A stretch of DNA of 64,000 bases from Planococcus halocryophilus (GTDB lineage Bacteria; Bacillota; Bacilli; Bacillales_A; Planococcaceae): positions 530,001 through 594,000 of the forward strand of contig NZ_CP016537.2 in assembly GCF_001687585.2 (NCBI RefSeq), written 5' to 3'. Both the position numbers and the translations under genes were made by a program. Position 1 is the stretch's first letter; every line of letters begins with the position of its first letter. Of this stretch, positions 28,732 to 38,236 are shown piece by piece. The notes under the pieces are model-generated. The model did no database searches. It was not told the DNA's origin and saw only the letters and a program-made list of their open reading frames with translations.

Positions 28732-30274
28732 ATTGTTGATAGTAGATGATGAGCCGATTGAGCGAGATGGCATGCAGGCTATTTTGCAGCACGCCTACCA
28801 AGAATTCGACATCAAGCAGGCAAAAAATGGAAGAACAGCGATTGAATTGACGGAAAGCTGGAAACCGGACTGGATCTTCATGGATATTATGATGCCGGGA
28901 ATGACAGGACTAGAGGCGATTGAGCAAATTCAACGCAAAAACCGAGACATTCAATTTGTCATGGTCACGGCTTTTGACACTTTCGATTATGCTCGCCAAG
29001 CGATTAAATTGGGCGTCAAGGATTATTTGCTGAAGCCGAGCAAAGCAAGTGAAATTGTCGCAACTGTTGGCAAGCTACTGGCACAGCAACAATACAAAGA
29101 GCAGGTTTCAGCAACGCAACATCAGCAACAAGCCGATTTTCAAAAAGCGTTAGCCATTGTCGAAACAGACGTTGTTACTCAATTGCTATTTGATCATGTC
29201 CATGATGTCCATATTGAATTGTTGGTGGATATGCTGGAGATTCCAGCGACTGATGAAAAATTTGTTATGACCATCCTCGTACCAAAGGGATTGGAAGCTT
29301 TGTACCCGCAGCTAAAAGAGCGTATTCGTACGACTGAAAATGCGTGGATTGGTGCCTTGTATGGCCGCCAATTACCGATTATTGTTTTCCGAGACAAGAA
29401 AAAATCGTTTCGTTCACAAGCTATTTCCTTGGTTAAAGCCATTTTGACCATTTCAACAAGTCAGCAGCCAGGCTGGTTCATCGGTGTGGGGCCGGTATGT
29501 ACATCGTTGGAAGACATTCGGAATTCCTATCAAAAATCGCTCATTGCTACGATGGACTTATCATTGCCTTCTAGGTACCGGTTTTCATCCGATGTTCCAT
29601 CGCTTGAAAAAGCGGGAGACGCTGCTTTTGTTAAGAAGCAGGAGAAAAAGCTTTTTGATTTTATTCGTTTAGGGCAATGGGATGCGATTGACCAGCTCGT
29701 GATGGACTTGATCCGCCGCTTCGAGCATGAAGGGGCCAATATCCTGTGGGCCCAGCAACGAATACTTGAATTTTTATGGGTTACTGCACGAGTCATGGGT
29801 GAAATGGGCATTGATGCCCCGATTTCTTATTACACGATTCAAGCCAAAGACCATCGACAGCTATACAGTGAAACACGGCAAGTTGTTGAACGGCTAAAGC
29901 ATGTTTATATGGAACATTACGATCGCTTAGAAGTAGATAAAATCCACCAAATCAAACAATACATTATAGAGTATTCGCATCAAGATATTTCCTTGGATGC
30001 ACTAGCGCAGAAAGTAGAGTTAAGCCCCATTTACCTCAGCAAGATGTTCAAAGAAAAACTGGGGATCAATTATATTGATTTCCTGACTTCGTGCCGAATC
30101 GACAAAGCTAAAAAGCTATTGGGCGATCCACAGAAAAGTTTGAAGGAGATTTCCATTGAAATCGGTTATCACGAGCCCAATTATTTCAGCAAAGTTTTTA
30201 AGAAAATGAATGATGTTTCTCCAAAGGAATACCGAAAAACGCTATTAAAAGGAAAGGAAGAAACAACGCGATGA
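28724..30274 (+). CDS. YesN-type response regulator with AraC DNA-binding domain
   Basis: The 516-residue protein has an N-terminal receiver domain with acceptor D54 (MDIMMPGMTG) and KDYLLKPSK, a long middle region (about 130-400) of unknown fold, and a C-terminal AraC/XylS double helix-turn-helix (about 410-510: DISLDALAQKVELSPIYLSK, then SLKEISIEIGYHEPNYFSKV). It is expected to activate sugar-uptake genes, most simply the adjacent transporter operon and xylF. The stop overlaps the xylF start (ATGA). Confidence 0.94.
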   Translation: MIKLLIVDDEPIERDGMQAILQHAYQEFDIKQAKNGRTAIELTESWKPDWIFMDIMMPGMTGLEAIEQIQRKNRDIQFVMVTAFDTFDYARQAIKLGVKDYLLKPSKASEIVATVGKLLAQQQYKEQVSATQHQQQADFQKALAIVETDVVTQLLFDHVHDVHIELLVDMLEIPATDEKFVMTILVPKGLEALYPQLKERIRTTENAWIGALYGRQLPIIVFRDKKKSFRSQAISLVKAILTISTSQQPGWFIGVGPVCTSLEDIRNSYQKSLIATMDLSLPSRYRFSSDVPSLEKAGDAAFVKKQEKKLFDFIRLGQWDAIDQLVMDLIRRFEHEGANILWAQQRILEFLWVTARVMGEMGIDAPISYYTIQAKDHRQLYSETRQVVERLKHVYMEHYDRLEVDKIHQIKQYIIEYSHQDISLDALAQKVELSPIYLSKMFKEKLGINYIDFLTSCRIDKAKKLLGDPQKSLKEISIEIGYHEPNYFSKVFKKMNDVSPKEYRKTLLKGKEETTR

Positions 30275-31338
30275 CTAAAAAAAATCGCTGGAGACTTATG
30301 GTGCTTTTATTCATCAGCTTATTCGTTGGCGCTTGCGCACCTGCAGAACAGGCTGTAAAAAAAAATCCTGAAAAAACAGTCGTAGCAGCTAACGACGAGA
30401 CAGTCAAAATCGGTTTTTCCATGGATACGTTAAAAGAAGAGCGTTGGTTGAAGGATCAAGCATTATTTAAAGAAGCAGTAGAAGCACTAGGCGCGGAAGT
30501 GGAAATTGTGGCAGCCAATGGCGATGACGCACTCCAGATTACTCAGGCTGAGACCTTGATCCAGCAAGGCATTGACCTGCTGGTTATTGTGCCGCACAAT
30601 GCGGAGGCAACAGCAGCAATTGTTCACAAAGCCCATAGCGCAGGCATCAAAGTTATTGCTTATGATCGTTTAATAAAAAATGCGTCGATTGACTTGTATG
30701 TGTCATTTGACAATGAACGTGTGGGCGAACTGCAGGCAGAAGCGATTTTGGAGCTGGTGCCAAAAGGGAACTATGTCTATATTGGAGGTGCAACGACCGA
30801 CAACAATGTTCACTTGATTAAAAAAGGGGTTTTCAATGTGCTTCAACCAGCTATTGACCAAGGCGACATTAAAGTCGTCTATGATCAATGGACAGAGGAC
30901 TGGTCACCAGAAAAGGCCTTTCTTAATATGACAGAGGCTCTTGCTGCAAACAACAACCAAATTGATGCTGTTATTGCTGCGAACGATGCAACGGCTGGGG
31001 GCGTTATTCAGGCATTAGCAGCACAGGGCTTAGCAGGGAAAATTCCCGTGGCCGGACAAGATGCGGAACTAGCTGCAGTTCAGCGGATTGTTGGTGGAAC
31101 GCAGACGATGACCGTCTACAAGCCTATCCAAATATTGACCGAACAAGTAGCCTCTTTAGCTGTCAGAATGGCAAAAGGAGACACGATTACGACGGCTAGA
31201 GCTGTCAATAACGGCAAAGTCGATGTGCCATCGATCCTGTTAGCACCGATTCCAGTAACAATCGACAACCTGCAAGACACTGTTATTAAAGATGGCTTTC
31301 ACACACAATCAGATGTTTATGGACAGGCAGCTAAATAA
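30271..31338 (+). CDS. xylF: D-xylose-binding lipoprotein XylF
   Basis: The 355-residue lipoprotein (lipobox VGAC near residue 22) has the type I binding fold and is strikingly like E. coli XylF along its length: KIGFSMDTLKEERWLKD, VIVPHNAEATAAIVHKA, IAYDRLIKNASIDLYVSFDN, ANDATAGGVIQALAAQGL, GQDAELAAVQRI, GTQTMTVYKPI and the end TVIKDGFHTQSDV. It lies last in the sensor-kinase-regulator operon and has no permease of its own here. It probably shares the transporter at 23460-26168 or serves one elsewhere. Confidence 0.92.
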   Translation: MTKKNRWRLMVLLFISLFVGACAPAEQAVKKNPEKTVVAANDETVKIGFSMDTLKEERWLKDQALFKEAVEALGAEVEIVAANGDDALQITQAETLIQQGIDLLVIVPHNAEATAAIVHKAHSAGIKVIAYDRLIKNASIDLYVSFDNERVGELQAEAILELVPKGNYVYIGGATTDNNVHLIKKGVFNVLQPAIDQGDIKVVYDQWTEDWSPEKAFLNMTEALAANNNQIDAVIAANDATAGGVIQALAAQGLAGKIPVAGQDAELAAVQRIVGGTQTMTVYKPIQILTEQVASLAVRMAKGDTITTARAVNNGKVDVPSILLAPIPVTIDNLQDTVIKDGFHTQSDVYGQAAK

Positions 31339-31787
31339 TGAGACTAAAAGATGTGAGTCATTTATGAAGGTTTTGCTGACTTCTGATAAAGACAACGCAT
31401 TAGCAGGGGTGTGTTTTGCGAAATAGCATCAGAAGAATAGAAAGCGTTAGTGTGGATCGATAACAGAGTTATTTGTGCAGAGTTGTTGGTTTAGTGCGAG
31501 CTTTACAGGACACGAGTTGAGAGAGTTTTGGAGTCTGACTTATCAGATAGAGGCCAAGCTATCGACATTTGTTTAAATTGGTTTTATCATCGTGACATTT
31601 GGAACGGAATTGATATTTCAAATGTTAACGGATCATCAGTATCTTGTTAATGTAGAAATTTCATACTTATGAAAAAAGTGACTTCTAAATAGTCTTTTTT
31701 TCACAGATAAAAAGAACTATCGCTTTTGTGTAAATATGATTATGATAGAAATAAGTAATCACAGATGGATGCAAAGGGGATAGTGAG
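31339..31787. other. 449-bp gap without recognisable genes
   Basis: I see no supported gene. A TATGAT-like -10 box near 31740 and the AAGGGG ribosome site serve the next gene. A 20-codon ATG frame at 31363 has no ribosome site and was not called. Near 31676-31710 there is a weak GTGAC/GTCTTTTTTTC hairpin-like sequence. Confidence 0.4.
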
Positions 31788-32405
31788 ATGAATTGGTTGC
31801 CGAGGAGAAAAAATAAGGTGACAGCTTTTTGGGAGTGGTTTGTGGTCAACGAGCAGGCATACCTTAAACTAGAAGGTACAGGTGAAGTTAAACTGTTTAA
31901 CCAATTAGAAAAGAAGTTGCAGAAAGTAAATAAACACTTGGCTTTTGAAATGGGCGACATTCGGAAGGATGGTAAACGGGAATTCATCATTAGTGCAGAT
32001 GGCATGGTTGAAGCTTTTGACGATGTGATTGAATTAGTTAAACACGCTCCTACACTTAGTGCTTTTGACATTACTGCATTTCGGCAACAACAAGCAGAAG
32101 AAGTTACAGTAGAATATGGCGATATCGAATTGGGATGGGATGATCTTTTTTGTACATACGAAAAAGAAGAAACTAACGGTGAACTCAATTTGATTCTTTA
32201 TATTAAAGGGTTTAACGAAGAAAATGAAGATGAGTTTGTTTCGGCTTCCTTTATTCTGTTAGATACGATTATTGGAGAATACAATGTAGGGATGCACATT
32301 GGAGAAATCGAATTTACGAATTATAAAGGCCAGCCCAATGTACGACCGGTAAAAGAACTGCAAAGCTTATTTTCAACTGATGAATTAACACAATGCGGAA
32401 CATGA
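31788..32405 (+). CDS. Hypothetical protein with FWEWFVVNE N-terminus
   Basis: I do not recognise this 205-residue cytoplasmic protein with confidence. It has no signal peptide or membrane helix. The start TAFWEWFVVNEQAYL, the ISADGMVEAFDDVIELVKHAP segment and the long acidic beta-rich C-terminal half (GELNLILYIKGFNEENEDEF) suggest two domains. Short proteins beginning with FWxWFxxNE occur in other bacteria without known role. AAGGGGATAGTGAG precedes the ATG and a hairpin terminator follows, so it is a single-gene unit. Confidence 0.75.
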   Translation: MNWLPRRKNKVTAFWEWFVVNEQAYLKLEGTGEVKLFNQLEKKLQKVNKHLAFEMGDIRKDGKREFIISADGMVEAFDDVIELVKHAPTLSAFDITAFRQQQAEEVTVEYGDIELGWDDLFCTYEKEETNGELNLILYIKGFNEENEDEFVSASFILLDTIIGEYNVGMHIGEIEFTNYKGQPNVRPVKELQSLFSTDELTQCGT

Positions 32406-32410
32406 AAGCC

Positions 32411-32451
32411 CAAAAGCCCTGTCTGGAAGTTTTCTTCTGGATAGGGTTTTG
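32411..32451 (+). terminator. Terminator of the hypothetical gene
   Basis: AAAGCCCTGTCTGGAAG pairs with CTTCTGGATAGGGTTTT (some G-U) around TTTT. Confidence 0.75.
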
Positions 32452-32535
32452 TGTATTGATTTAATATAGAGTCGTCCAAGAAAAATGTCTTTTGTGGAAT
32501 TTCACAGAAAGTTCACGGTTTTTTGACAGATTATC

Positions 32536-32564
32536 TTGACCTGACCTTTAGATACCTGTACTAT
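32536..32564 (+). promoter_or_regulatory. Promoter of the yitJ-metH transcript
   Basis: TTGACC (32536-32541) is 17 bases from TACTAT (32559-32564); TATACT at 32562 is an alternative -10. The riboswitch starts about 30 bases downstream. Confidence 0.65.
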
Positions 32565-32594
32565 ACTAAGAATACTTAATAACTGAATAGTGAA

Positions 32595-32752
32595 TTCTTA
32601 TCGAGAGAAGTTGAGGGACTGGCCCTACGACACTTCAGCAACCAGCCGCAAGGTAAGGTGCTAAATCCAGCAGGCAAAAAAATGCCTGACAGATGAAAAG
32701 GAACGAGTTTGATATCGTAAAGCCTTCTTTTTCATGAAGGCTTTTTTTGTTT
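32595..32752 (+). promoter_or_regulatory. SAM-I (S-box) riboswitch with terminator
   Basis: The leader contains the S-box core AGAGAAGTTGAGGGACTGGC, then CAGCAACCAG and an AAGGTAAGGTGCTAAATCC block, and the closing ACAGATGAAAAGGAAC. It is followed by an intrinsic terminator (AAAGCCTTC/GAAGGCTTT plus T6, 32719-32748). When SAM is abundant the transcript should end here and yitJ-metH stay off. Matches the known control of methionine synthesis genes in Bacillales. Confidence 0.96.
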
Positions 32753-32771
32753 ATATTAAGGGGGTTAATAG

Positions 32772-34631
32772 ATGGGTTTATTAGATGAGTTGAAGACGAA
32801 AATTTTGACAGCAGATGGTGCTATGGGAACTTTGCTGTATTCATACGGCATCGAGTATTGCAACGAAGAGCTGAATTTACAACGCCCCGAAATCGTTGAG
32901 AAAATCCATCTCGATTATATCAAAGCGGGAGCAGATATTATCCAAACCAATACGTACGGGGCGAATGCGCTGAAACTAGCTCGTTACGGCTTAGAATCGC
33001 AAGTCGCAGAGATTAACAAAGCCGCTATTGAAATCGCAAACCGAGCAGCAGCACCAGGTGGACAATTTGTTTTTGGAACGATTGGTGGAATTCGAGGTAT
33101 CCGAAAAAGCGATGCCAGTTTGCAAGAAATCATTGCCATGGTTGACCAGCAAGCCACCTACTTATTAGAAGGTAATCCAGATGGGTTATTGTTAGAAACT
33201 TATTACGATTTTGAAGAACTCGCAGCAACTGTGAAACATTTAAAGAGCATTACCAATACACCGCTGATTGCCCAAGTGTCAATGCATGACCCAGGAATTT
33301 TGCAAAATGGGATGTCGTTAAACGATGCGTTGCATCAATTAGAATCACTCGGTGCAGACATTGTTGGGGTCAATTGCCGATTAGGGCCTCACCATACCAT
33401 TCAAGCATTTGAAGAAGTGACATTGCCTGAAAAAGCTTTTCTATCAGCTTATCCAAATGCCAGCTTACTGGATGTGGAAGACGGGCGAATTGTTTATGAA
33501 TCAGAGGCCGATTATTTTGGCCGCGCTGCTTTATTGTTAAGAGAAGAAGGCGTTCGCTTAATTGGTGGCTGTTGCGGAACGACGCCAAAACATATTGAAG
33601 CCGTGAAAAAGCATCTAGGTCAGCTGGCGCCGATTGTTCATAAAGAAGTAACCGAAAGAAAGCCAATCGTTATTCGAGAAGCCGAAGCGTTAGAAGTAAA
33701 GCCACTTCACGAAAAAGCAAAAACCGAACGCACGATTATTGTAGAACTCGACACACCACGTCATTTAGATGTTACGAAATTTTTAGAAGGTTCGGTTGCG
33801 TTAAAAGCAGCTGGCGTCGATGCGGTAACAATGGCCGATAATTCACTAGCGTCACCACGCATTAGCAATATGGCAATGGGTTCGATTTTAAAACATACAG
33901 AAGACATTCGTGCACTTGCTCATATTACGTGCCGTGACCGCAATTTAATTGGTTTGCAATCGCATTTGATGGGCCTCGATGCACTTGGCATACACGATAT
34001 ACTTGCCGTGACGGGTGACCCAACTAAAGTAGGGGATTTTCCAGGAGCTACAAGTGTTTATGACGTATCGAGTATGGAATTGATTCAATTAATCAAGAAG
34101 TTAAATGAAGGCATTTCATTTTCCGGAAAGTCGTTACGGAAAAAAGCCAACTTCTCAGTTGCCGCCGCATTCAACCCGAATGTTCGTGTGCTTGACAGAG
34201 CTGTAGCGAGACTCGAAAAGAAAATCGAAAGTGGCGCTGATTATTTTATTTCGCAGCCGGTTTATACGAAAGAGAAAATTACAGAAATTTACGAAGCGAC
34301 CAAACATTTAGAAACGCCAATTTTTATTGGGGTAATGCCATTGACCAGTATTCGCAGTGCAGAATTCCTGCACAATGAAGTGCCAGGCATTAAGCTGTCA
34401 GATGATGCATTAGCGCGCATGCGTGCATGCGGTGATGACAAAGACCTTGCAACTCAAGAAGGCATTCAAATTGCGAAAGAATTAATTGATACTGCAGCCG
34501 AATTGTTCCATGGTATCTACTTAATCACACCATTTGTTCGGTACGATATGACCGTGGAACTGATTCACTATATTCGTCAACTAGATCAACAGAAAGAGAG
34601 CGATCACAGCCATGTCCAAGCATCTTATTGA
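32772..34631 (+). CDS. yitJ: Bifunctional homocysteine S-methyltransferase / methylenetetrahydrofolate reductase (YitJ)
   Basis: The 619-residue fusion has an N-terminal homocysteine methyltransferase barrel (about 1-290; DGAMGTLLYSYG, IQTNTYGAN, and zinc cysteines in GVNCR and GGCCGTT) and a C-terminal MTHFR domain (about 320-605; LVTGDP-type AVTGDPTKVGDFPGA, FISQPVYTKE). MTHFR makes methyl-THF with FAD. AGGGGG precedes the ATG. It overlaps metH by 20 bases, so the enzyme that makes methyl-THF is coupled to the enzyme that uses it. The first gene after the SAM riboswitch. Confidence 0.95.
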   Translation: MGLLDELKTKILTADGAMGTLLYSYGIEYCNEELNLQRPEIVEKIHLDYIKAGADIIQTNTYGANALKLARYGLESQVAEINKAAIEIANRAAAPGGQFVFGTIGGIRGIRKSDASLQEIIAMVDQQATYLLEGNPDGLLLETYYDFEELAATVKHLKSITNTPLIAQVSMHDPGILQNGMSLNDALHQLESLGADIVGVNCRLGPHHTIQAFEEVTLPEKAFLSAYPNASLLDVEDGRIVYESEADYFGRAALLLREEGVRLIGGCCGTTPKHIEAVKKHLGQLAPIVHKEVTERKPIVIREAEALEVKPLHEKAKTERTIIVELDTPRHLDVTKFLEGSVALKAAGVDAVTMADNSLASPRISNMAMGSILKHTEDIRALAHITCRDRNLIGLQSHLMGLDALGIHDILAVTGDPTKVGDFPGATSVYDVSSMELIQLIKKLNEGISFSGKSLRKKANFSVAAAFNPNVRVLDRAVARLEKKIESGADYFISQPVYTKEKITEIYEATKHLETPIFIGVMPLTSIRSAEFLHNEVPGIKLSDDALARMRACGDDKDLATQEGIQIAKELIDTAAELFHGIYLITPFVRYDMTVELIHYIRQLDQQKESDHSHVQASY

Positions 34632-37600
34632 ACAACAACTGGAAAAAAGAATATTGATCATCGACGGAGCCATGGGAACGATGATTCAAAACGAAGATTT
34701 GTCTCCTGAAGATTTTGGCGGAGAAGAGTTTGATGGCTGCAATGAATACTTGAACATTGTTCGTCCAGACGTTATTAAAAATGTTCATATCGCTTATCTT
34801 GAAGCTGGCGCCGATATTCTTTGCACCAATACGTTTGGTGGCACGCCAATCGTATTGGACGAATACGGAATCGGTGACCAAGCAGCGGACATTAATAGAC
34901 GAGCAGTCGAAATTGCAAAAGAGGCGACTGCTGCTTTTTCTACAGCGGAATGGCCTCGTTTTGTGGCAGGTGCTATTGGACCGACAACGAAAACCTTGTC
35001 TGTAACAGGCGGTGCCACTTTTGATGAAATGCTGGAAAATTTTTATGTGCAAGCGAAAGCATTAGTTGAAGGCGGCGCCGATTTGATTTTATTGGAAACC
35101 AGTCAAGATATGTTAAACGTTAAAGCCGCAACTATTGGGATTAAACAAGCGTTCGAAGAAACCGGCATTGAATTGCCGATTATGGTGTCCGGCACCATCG
35201 AACCGATGGGAACGACGCTTGCGGGTCAAAGTATTGAAGCTTTTTACATTTCCATTGAACATGTCAAACCACTATCAGTTGGGTTAAACTGTGCAACAGG
35301 TCCAGAATTTATGACCGATCATATTCGTTCGTTGTCAGAGCTGTCGGATGGCTATGTTAGTTGTTACCCGAACGCTGGTTTACCCGATGAAGACGGTCAT
35401 TACCATGAAACGCCAGAATCGCTTGCGAAAAAATTGCGCGGCTTTGCGGATAAAGGATGGTTGAACGTCGTGGGTGGTTGTTGTGGGACAACTCCAGCGC
35501 ATATAGCGGCAGTTCGAGAAGCAATGGAGGGCTTGCCACCGAGAAAACCAGACCCTGTCGAACACGGGCATGTGGTATCCGGGATTGAGCCTTTGCAATA
35601 CGATGAAACAATGCGTCCATTATTTATCGGAGAGCGGACCAATGTTATCGGTTCTCGTAAATTCAAACGGTTAATTATTGATGGTCAGTTTGAAGAAGCC
35701 GCTGAAATCGCTCGTGCGCAAGTGAAAAATGGGGCGCATGTCATTGATATTTGTTTGGCAAACCCCGACCGTGACGAAGTGGAAGACATGACTCATTTCA
35801 TGAAAGAAGTCGTGAAGAAAGTAAAAGTGCCGCTTGTAATTGATTCCACGGATGAAGAAGTCATTGAAGTGGCGTTGAAATTTTCACAAGGGAAAGCTAT
35901 TATCAACTCCATTAACTTAGAAGATGGAGAAGAACGCTTTGAGGCCGTAATGCCGCTTGTGAAAAAATACGGAGCTGCTGTTGTGGTTGGAACGATTGAT
36001 GAAGTGGGAATGGCCGTTACACGTGAACGGAAACTTGAAATTGCAGAACGCTCTTATGATTTGCTAGTCAATAAATGGGGACTTGCACCAGAAGATATCA
36101 TTTTTGATCCACTCGTGTTCCCAGTCGGAACAGGAGATCAACAATATATCGGTTCTGCAGTTGAGACGATTGAAGGCATTCGTCTCATTAAAGAAAAGCT
36201 GCCGCGTACGTTAACGATTTTAGGCGTCAGCAATGTGTCATTTGGCTTGCCACCGGTTGGTCGTGAAGTGTTAAATGCCGTGTATTTGTACCATTGCACA
36301 CAGGCCGGTTTGGATTATGCCATCGTCAATACAGAAAAGCTAGAACGTTATGCCTCAATTCCGAAGCAAGAAATTGATATGGCCAATGAACTGCTGTTTA
36401 CCACTACAGATGCTACGTTAGCTGACTTTACGGCTTTTTATCGCGATAAGAAAAAAGAGAAAACCGAAGACGATATCCCGAAAACGGTACCGGATCGGTT
36501 AGCTTACTATATTATAGAAGGAACAAAAGAAGGCTTGATTCCCGATTTGGAAAAAGCGTTGGATATGTACGATGAACCGCTTGATGTCATTAATGGACCT
36601 TTGATGAAAGGGATGGCTGAAGTGGGTCGATTGTTTAACGACAATCAATTGATTGTGGCAGAAGTGCTGCAAAGTGCAGGCGTCATGAAAGCAGCAGTGT
36701 CATTTCTTGAGCAGTTTATGGAGAAAAAAGAAGACGATTCTGGAAAAGGGAAAATCGTTTTGGCTACTGTTAAAGGCGATGTCCATGACATCGGCAAAAA
36801 CTTAGTGGAAATCATTTTGAGCAATAATGGCTTTAAAGTCATTGACGTAGGGATTAAAGTGACACCGGCTACGTTGATCGAAGTGATTCGAAAAGAAAAG
36901 CCAGACATGATTGGTTTGTCAGGGCTACTCGTTAAGTCGGCAAAACAAATGGTCATTACCGCGCAAGATTTTAAAGAAGCAGGCATAGATGTACCTATTT
37001 TGGTAGGGGGAGCGGCGTTATCGAGACGCTTTACCGAAACGAAAATTTCAGCAGAATACGACGGTCCGGTGATTTACGCGAAAGATGCGATGCAAGGACT
37101 CGACTTGGCAAACCGTTTGCAAAGCGGAGCAGGAAAAGCAGAGCTGTTGTTGGAATTAGATGCGCAGCAAGAAAAACGCCAAGCTTCTGAAGCCGTACGT
37201 GCCGCAAAACCAGCTGTTGCGGTTGCTGAAAAACCAGTGAAAACCGTACGTGAAGATGTTACAGTTTACGTGCCAAATGATTTGCGTCGTCACGTATTGA
37301 AAGATTATTCAGTGGCTCATTTATACCCATACGTCAATATGCGCACATTGATTGGCCATCACCTCGGGTTAAAAGGCTATAGCGAAAAAACACTAGCAAA
37401 TGGCGACCCGCGTGCTGTTCAGCTTCATGAACTGGCGACTGAGTTCTTAGGTTCAGGTGTATTAAAGCCATCGGGTCTGTATCAGTTTTTCCCGGCTCAA
37501 AGTGACGGAGACGATGTCATCGTTTACGATCCAACAGACGGCAAAACGGAAATCGAGCGTTTTACATTCCCGCGTCAATCAGCGCCACCATTTTTATGTT

Positions 37601-38049
37601 TGTCCGATTACTTAAAATCTGTCGACAGCGGCGAAATGGATTACGTGGCCTTTATGCAAGTAACAGCTGGATTTGGTGTGCGTGAGCAAGCGACACGCTT
37701 GAAAGAACAAGGCAAATTTTTAGAAAGCCATGCACTGCAAGCAACAGCACTTGAACTAGCAGAAGGCTTTGCCGAGCGCATTCACCAAGAAATCCGCGAC
37801 CAATGGGGATTCCCAGACGCAACCGATTTCTCCATGCGCGAACGCTTTGCTGCCAAATACCAAGGGCAACGCTTCTCTTTCGGGTATCCTGCATGCCCGA
37901 ACTTAGAAGACCAAGCCAAATTATTCAACTTAATCAAACCCGAAGACATCGGCGTTCATTTAACCGAAGAATACATGATGGACCCCGAAGCATCAGTGTC
38001 CGCAATCGTCTTTGCGCATCCAGATGCAAGATATTTTATTGTGGATTGA
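34612..38049 (+). CDS. metH: Cobalamin-dependent methionine synthase MetH
   Basis: MetH methylates homocysteine to methionine with methyl-THF via methylcobalamin. All four modules are present in the 1145 residues: homocysteine barrel (1-310, with GLNC and GGCCGTTPAH), pterin barrel (about 340-600, GERTNVIGSRKF), the cobalamin cap and binding domains (about 630-870, with DVHDIGKN as the lower-ligand DxHxxG motif), and the AdoMet activation domain (about 910-1145, ending near FGYPACPNLEDQ). Its start lies inside yitJ (20-base overlap) with only a weak ribosome site, implying translational coupling. Confidence 0.96.
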   Translation: MSKHLIEQQLEKRILIIDGAMGTMIQNEDLSPEDFGGEEFDGCNEYLNIVRPDVIKNVHIAYLEAGADILCTNTFGGTPIVLDEYGIGDQAADINRRAVEIAKEATAAFSTAEWPRFVAGAIGPTTKTLSVTGGATFDEMLENFYVQAKALVEGGADLILLETSQDMLNVKAATIGIKQAFEETGIELPIMVSGTIEPMGTTLAGQSIEAFYISIEHVKPLSVGLNCATGPEFMTDHIRSLSELSDGYVSCYPNAGLPDEDGHYHETPESLAKKLRGFADKGWLNVVGGCCGTTPAHIAAVREAMEGLPPRKPDPVEHGHVVSGIEPLQYDETMRPLFIGERTNVIGSRKFKRLIIDGQFEEAAEIARAQVKNGAHVIDICLANPDRDEVEDMTHFMKEVVKKVKVPLVIDSTDEEVIEVALKFSQGKAIINSINLEDGEERFEAVMPLVKKYGAAVVVGTIDEVGMAVTRERKLEIAERSYDLLVNKWGLAPEDIIFDPLVFPVGTGDQQYIGSAVETIEGIRLIKEKLPRTLTILGVSNVSFGLPPVGREVLNAVYLYHCTQAGLDYAIVNTEKLERYASIPKQEIDMANELLFTTTDATLADFTAFYRDKKKEKTEDDIPKTVPDRLAYYIIEGTKEGLIPDLEKALDMYDEPLDVINGPLMKGMAEVGRLFNDNQLIVAEVLQSAGVMKAAVSFLEQFMEKKEDDSGKGKIVLATVKGDVHDIGKNLVEIILSNNGFKVIDVGIKVTPATLIEVIRKEKPDMIGLSGLLVKSAKQMVITAQDFKEAGIDVPILVGGAALSRRFTETKISAEYDGPVIYAKDAMQGLDLANRLQSGAGKAELLLELDAQQEKRQASEAVRAAKPAVAVAEKPVKTVREDVTVYVPNDLRRHVLKDYSVAHLYPYVNMRTLIGHHLGLKGYSEKTLANGDPRAVQLHELATEFLGSGVLKPSGLYQFFPAQSDGDDVIVYDPTDGKTEIERFTFPRQSAPPFLCLSDYLKSVDSGEMDYVAFMQVTAGFGVREQATRLKEQGKFLESHALQATALELAEGFAERIHQEIRDQWGFPDATDFSMRERFAAKYQGQRFSFGYPACPNLEDQAKLFNLIKPEDIGVHLTEEYMMDPEASVSAIVFAHPDARYFIVD

Positions 38050-38052
38050 TGA

Positions 38053-38147
38053 TAGAAAAGCGGAAGCGCCCGTGTAGATTCGACGGGCATAAGACTCACT
38101 GACGAAGCGGCAGAGGCTGTGCCCGCGGAAAGCGTCCGCCTGTAGCG
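38053..38147. repeat. GC-rich dispersed repeat unit
   Basis: The segment between metH and its terminator is GC-rich and self-folding: GCCCGT/ACGGGC arms near 38068-38093 and GCGGA/TCCGC arms near 38125-38141. Its opening AGCGGAAGCGCC resembles, from memory, a dispersed intergenic repeat common in Bacillaceae and Planococcaceae. Only one copy is in the window. Confidence 0.55.
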
Positions 38148-38160
38148 AATTATTCACCTC

Positions 38161-38217
38161 GAAAACACAAAATCCCGAACTCCATTTGATAGATGGTGTT
38201 CGGGATTTTGTGTTTTC
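38161..38217. terminator. Terminator between metH and msrAB
   Basis: AAAACACAAAATCCCGAAC and its complement (GTTCGGGATTTTGTGTTTT) form a perfect 19-bp stem, usable in both directions. Confidence 0.92.
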
Positions 38218-38236
38218 ATTTATTAATGACAGGCAA

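Noticed and set aside
31339..31787. Degenerate gene or small RNA in the gap after xylF
   Set aside because: Only a 20-codon frame without a ribosome site and no clear promoter plus terminator pair could be found.
38050..38236. Insertion sequence remnant behind metH
   Set aside because: There are no terminal inverted repeats, target duplications or transposase fragments; a short dispersed repeat fits better.
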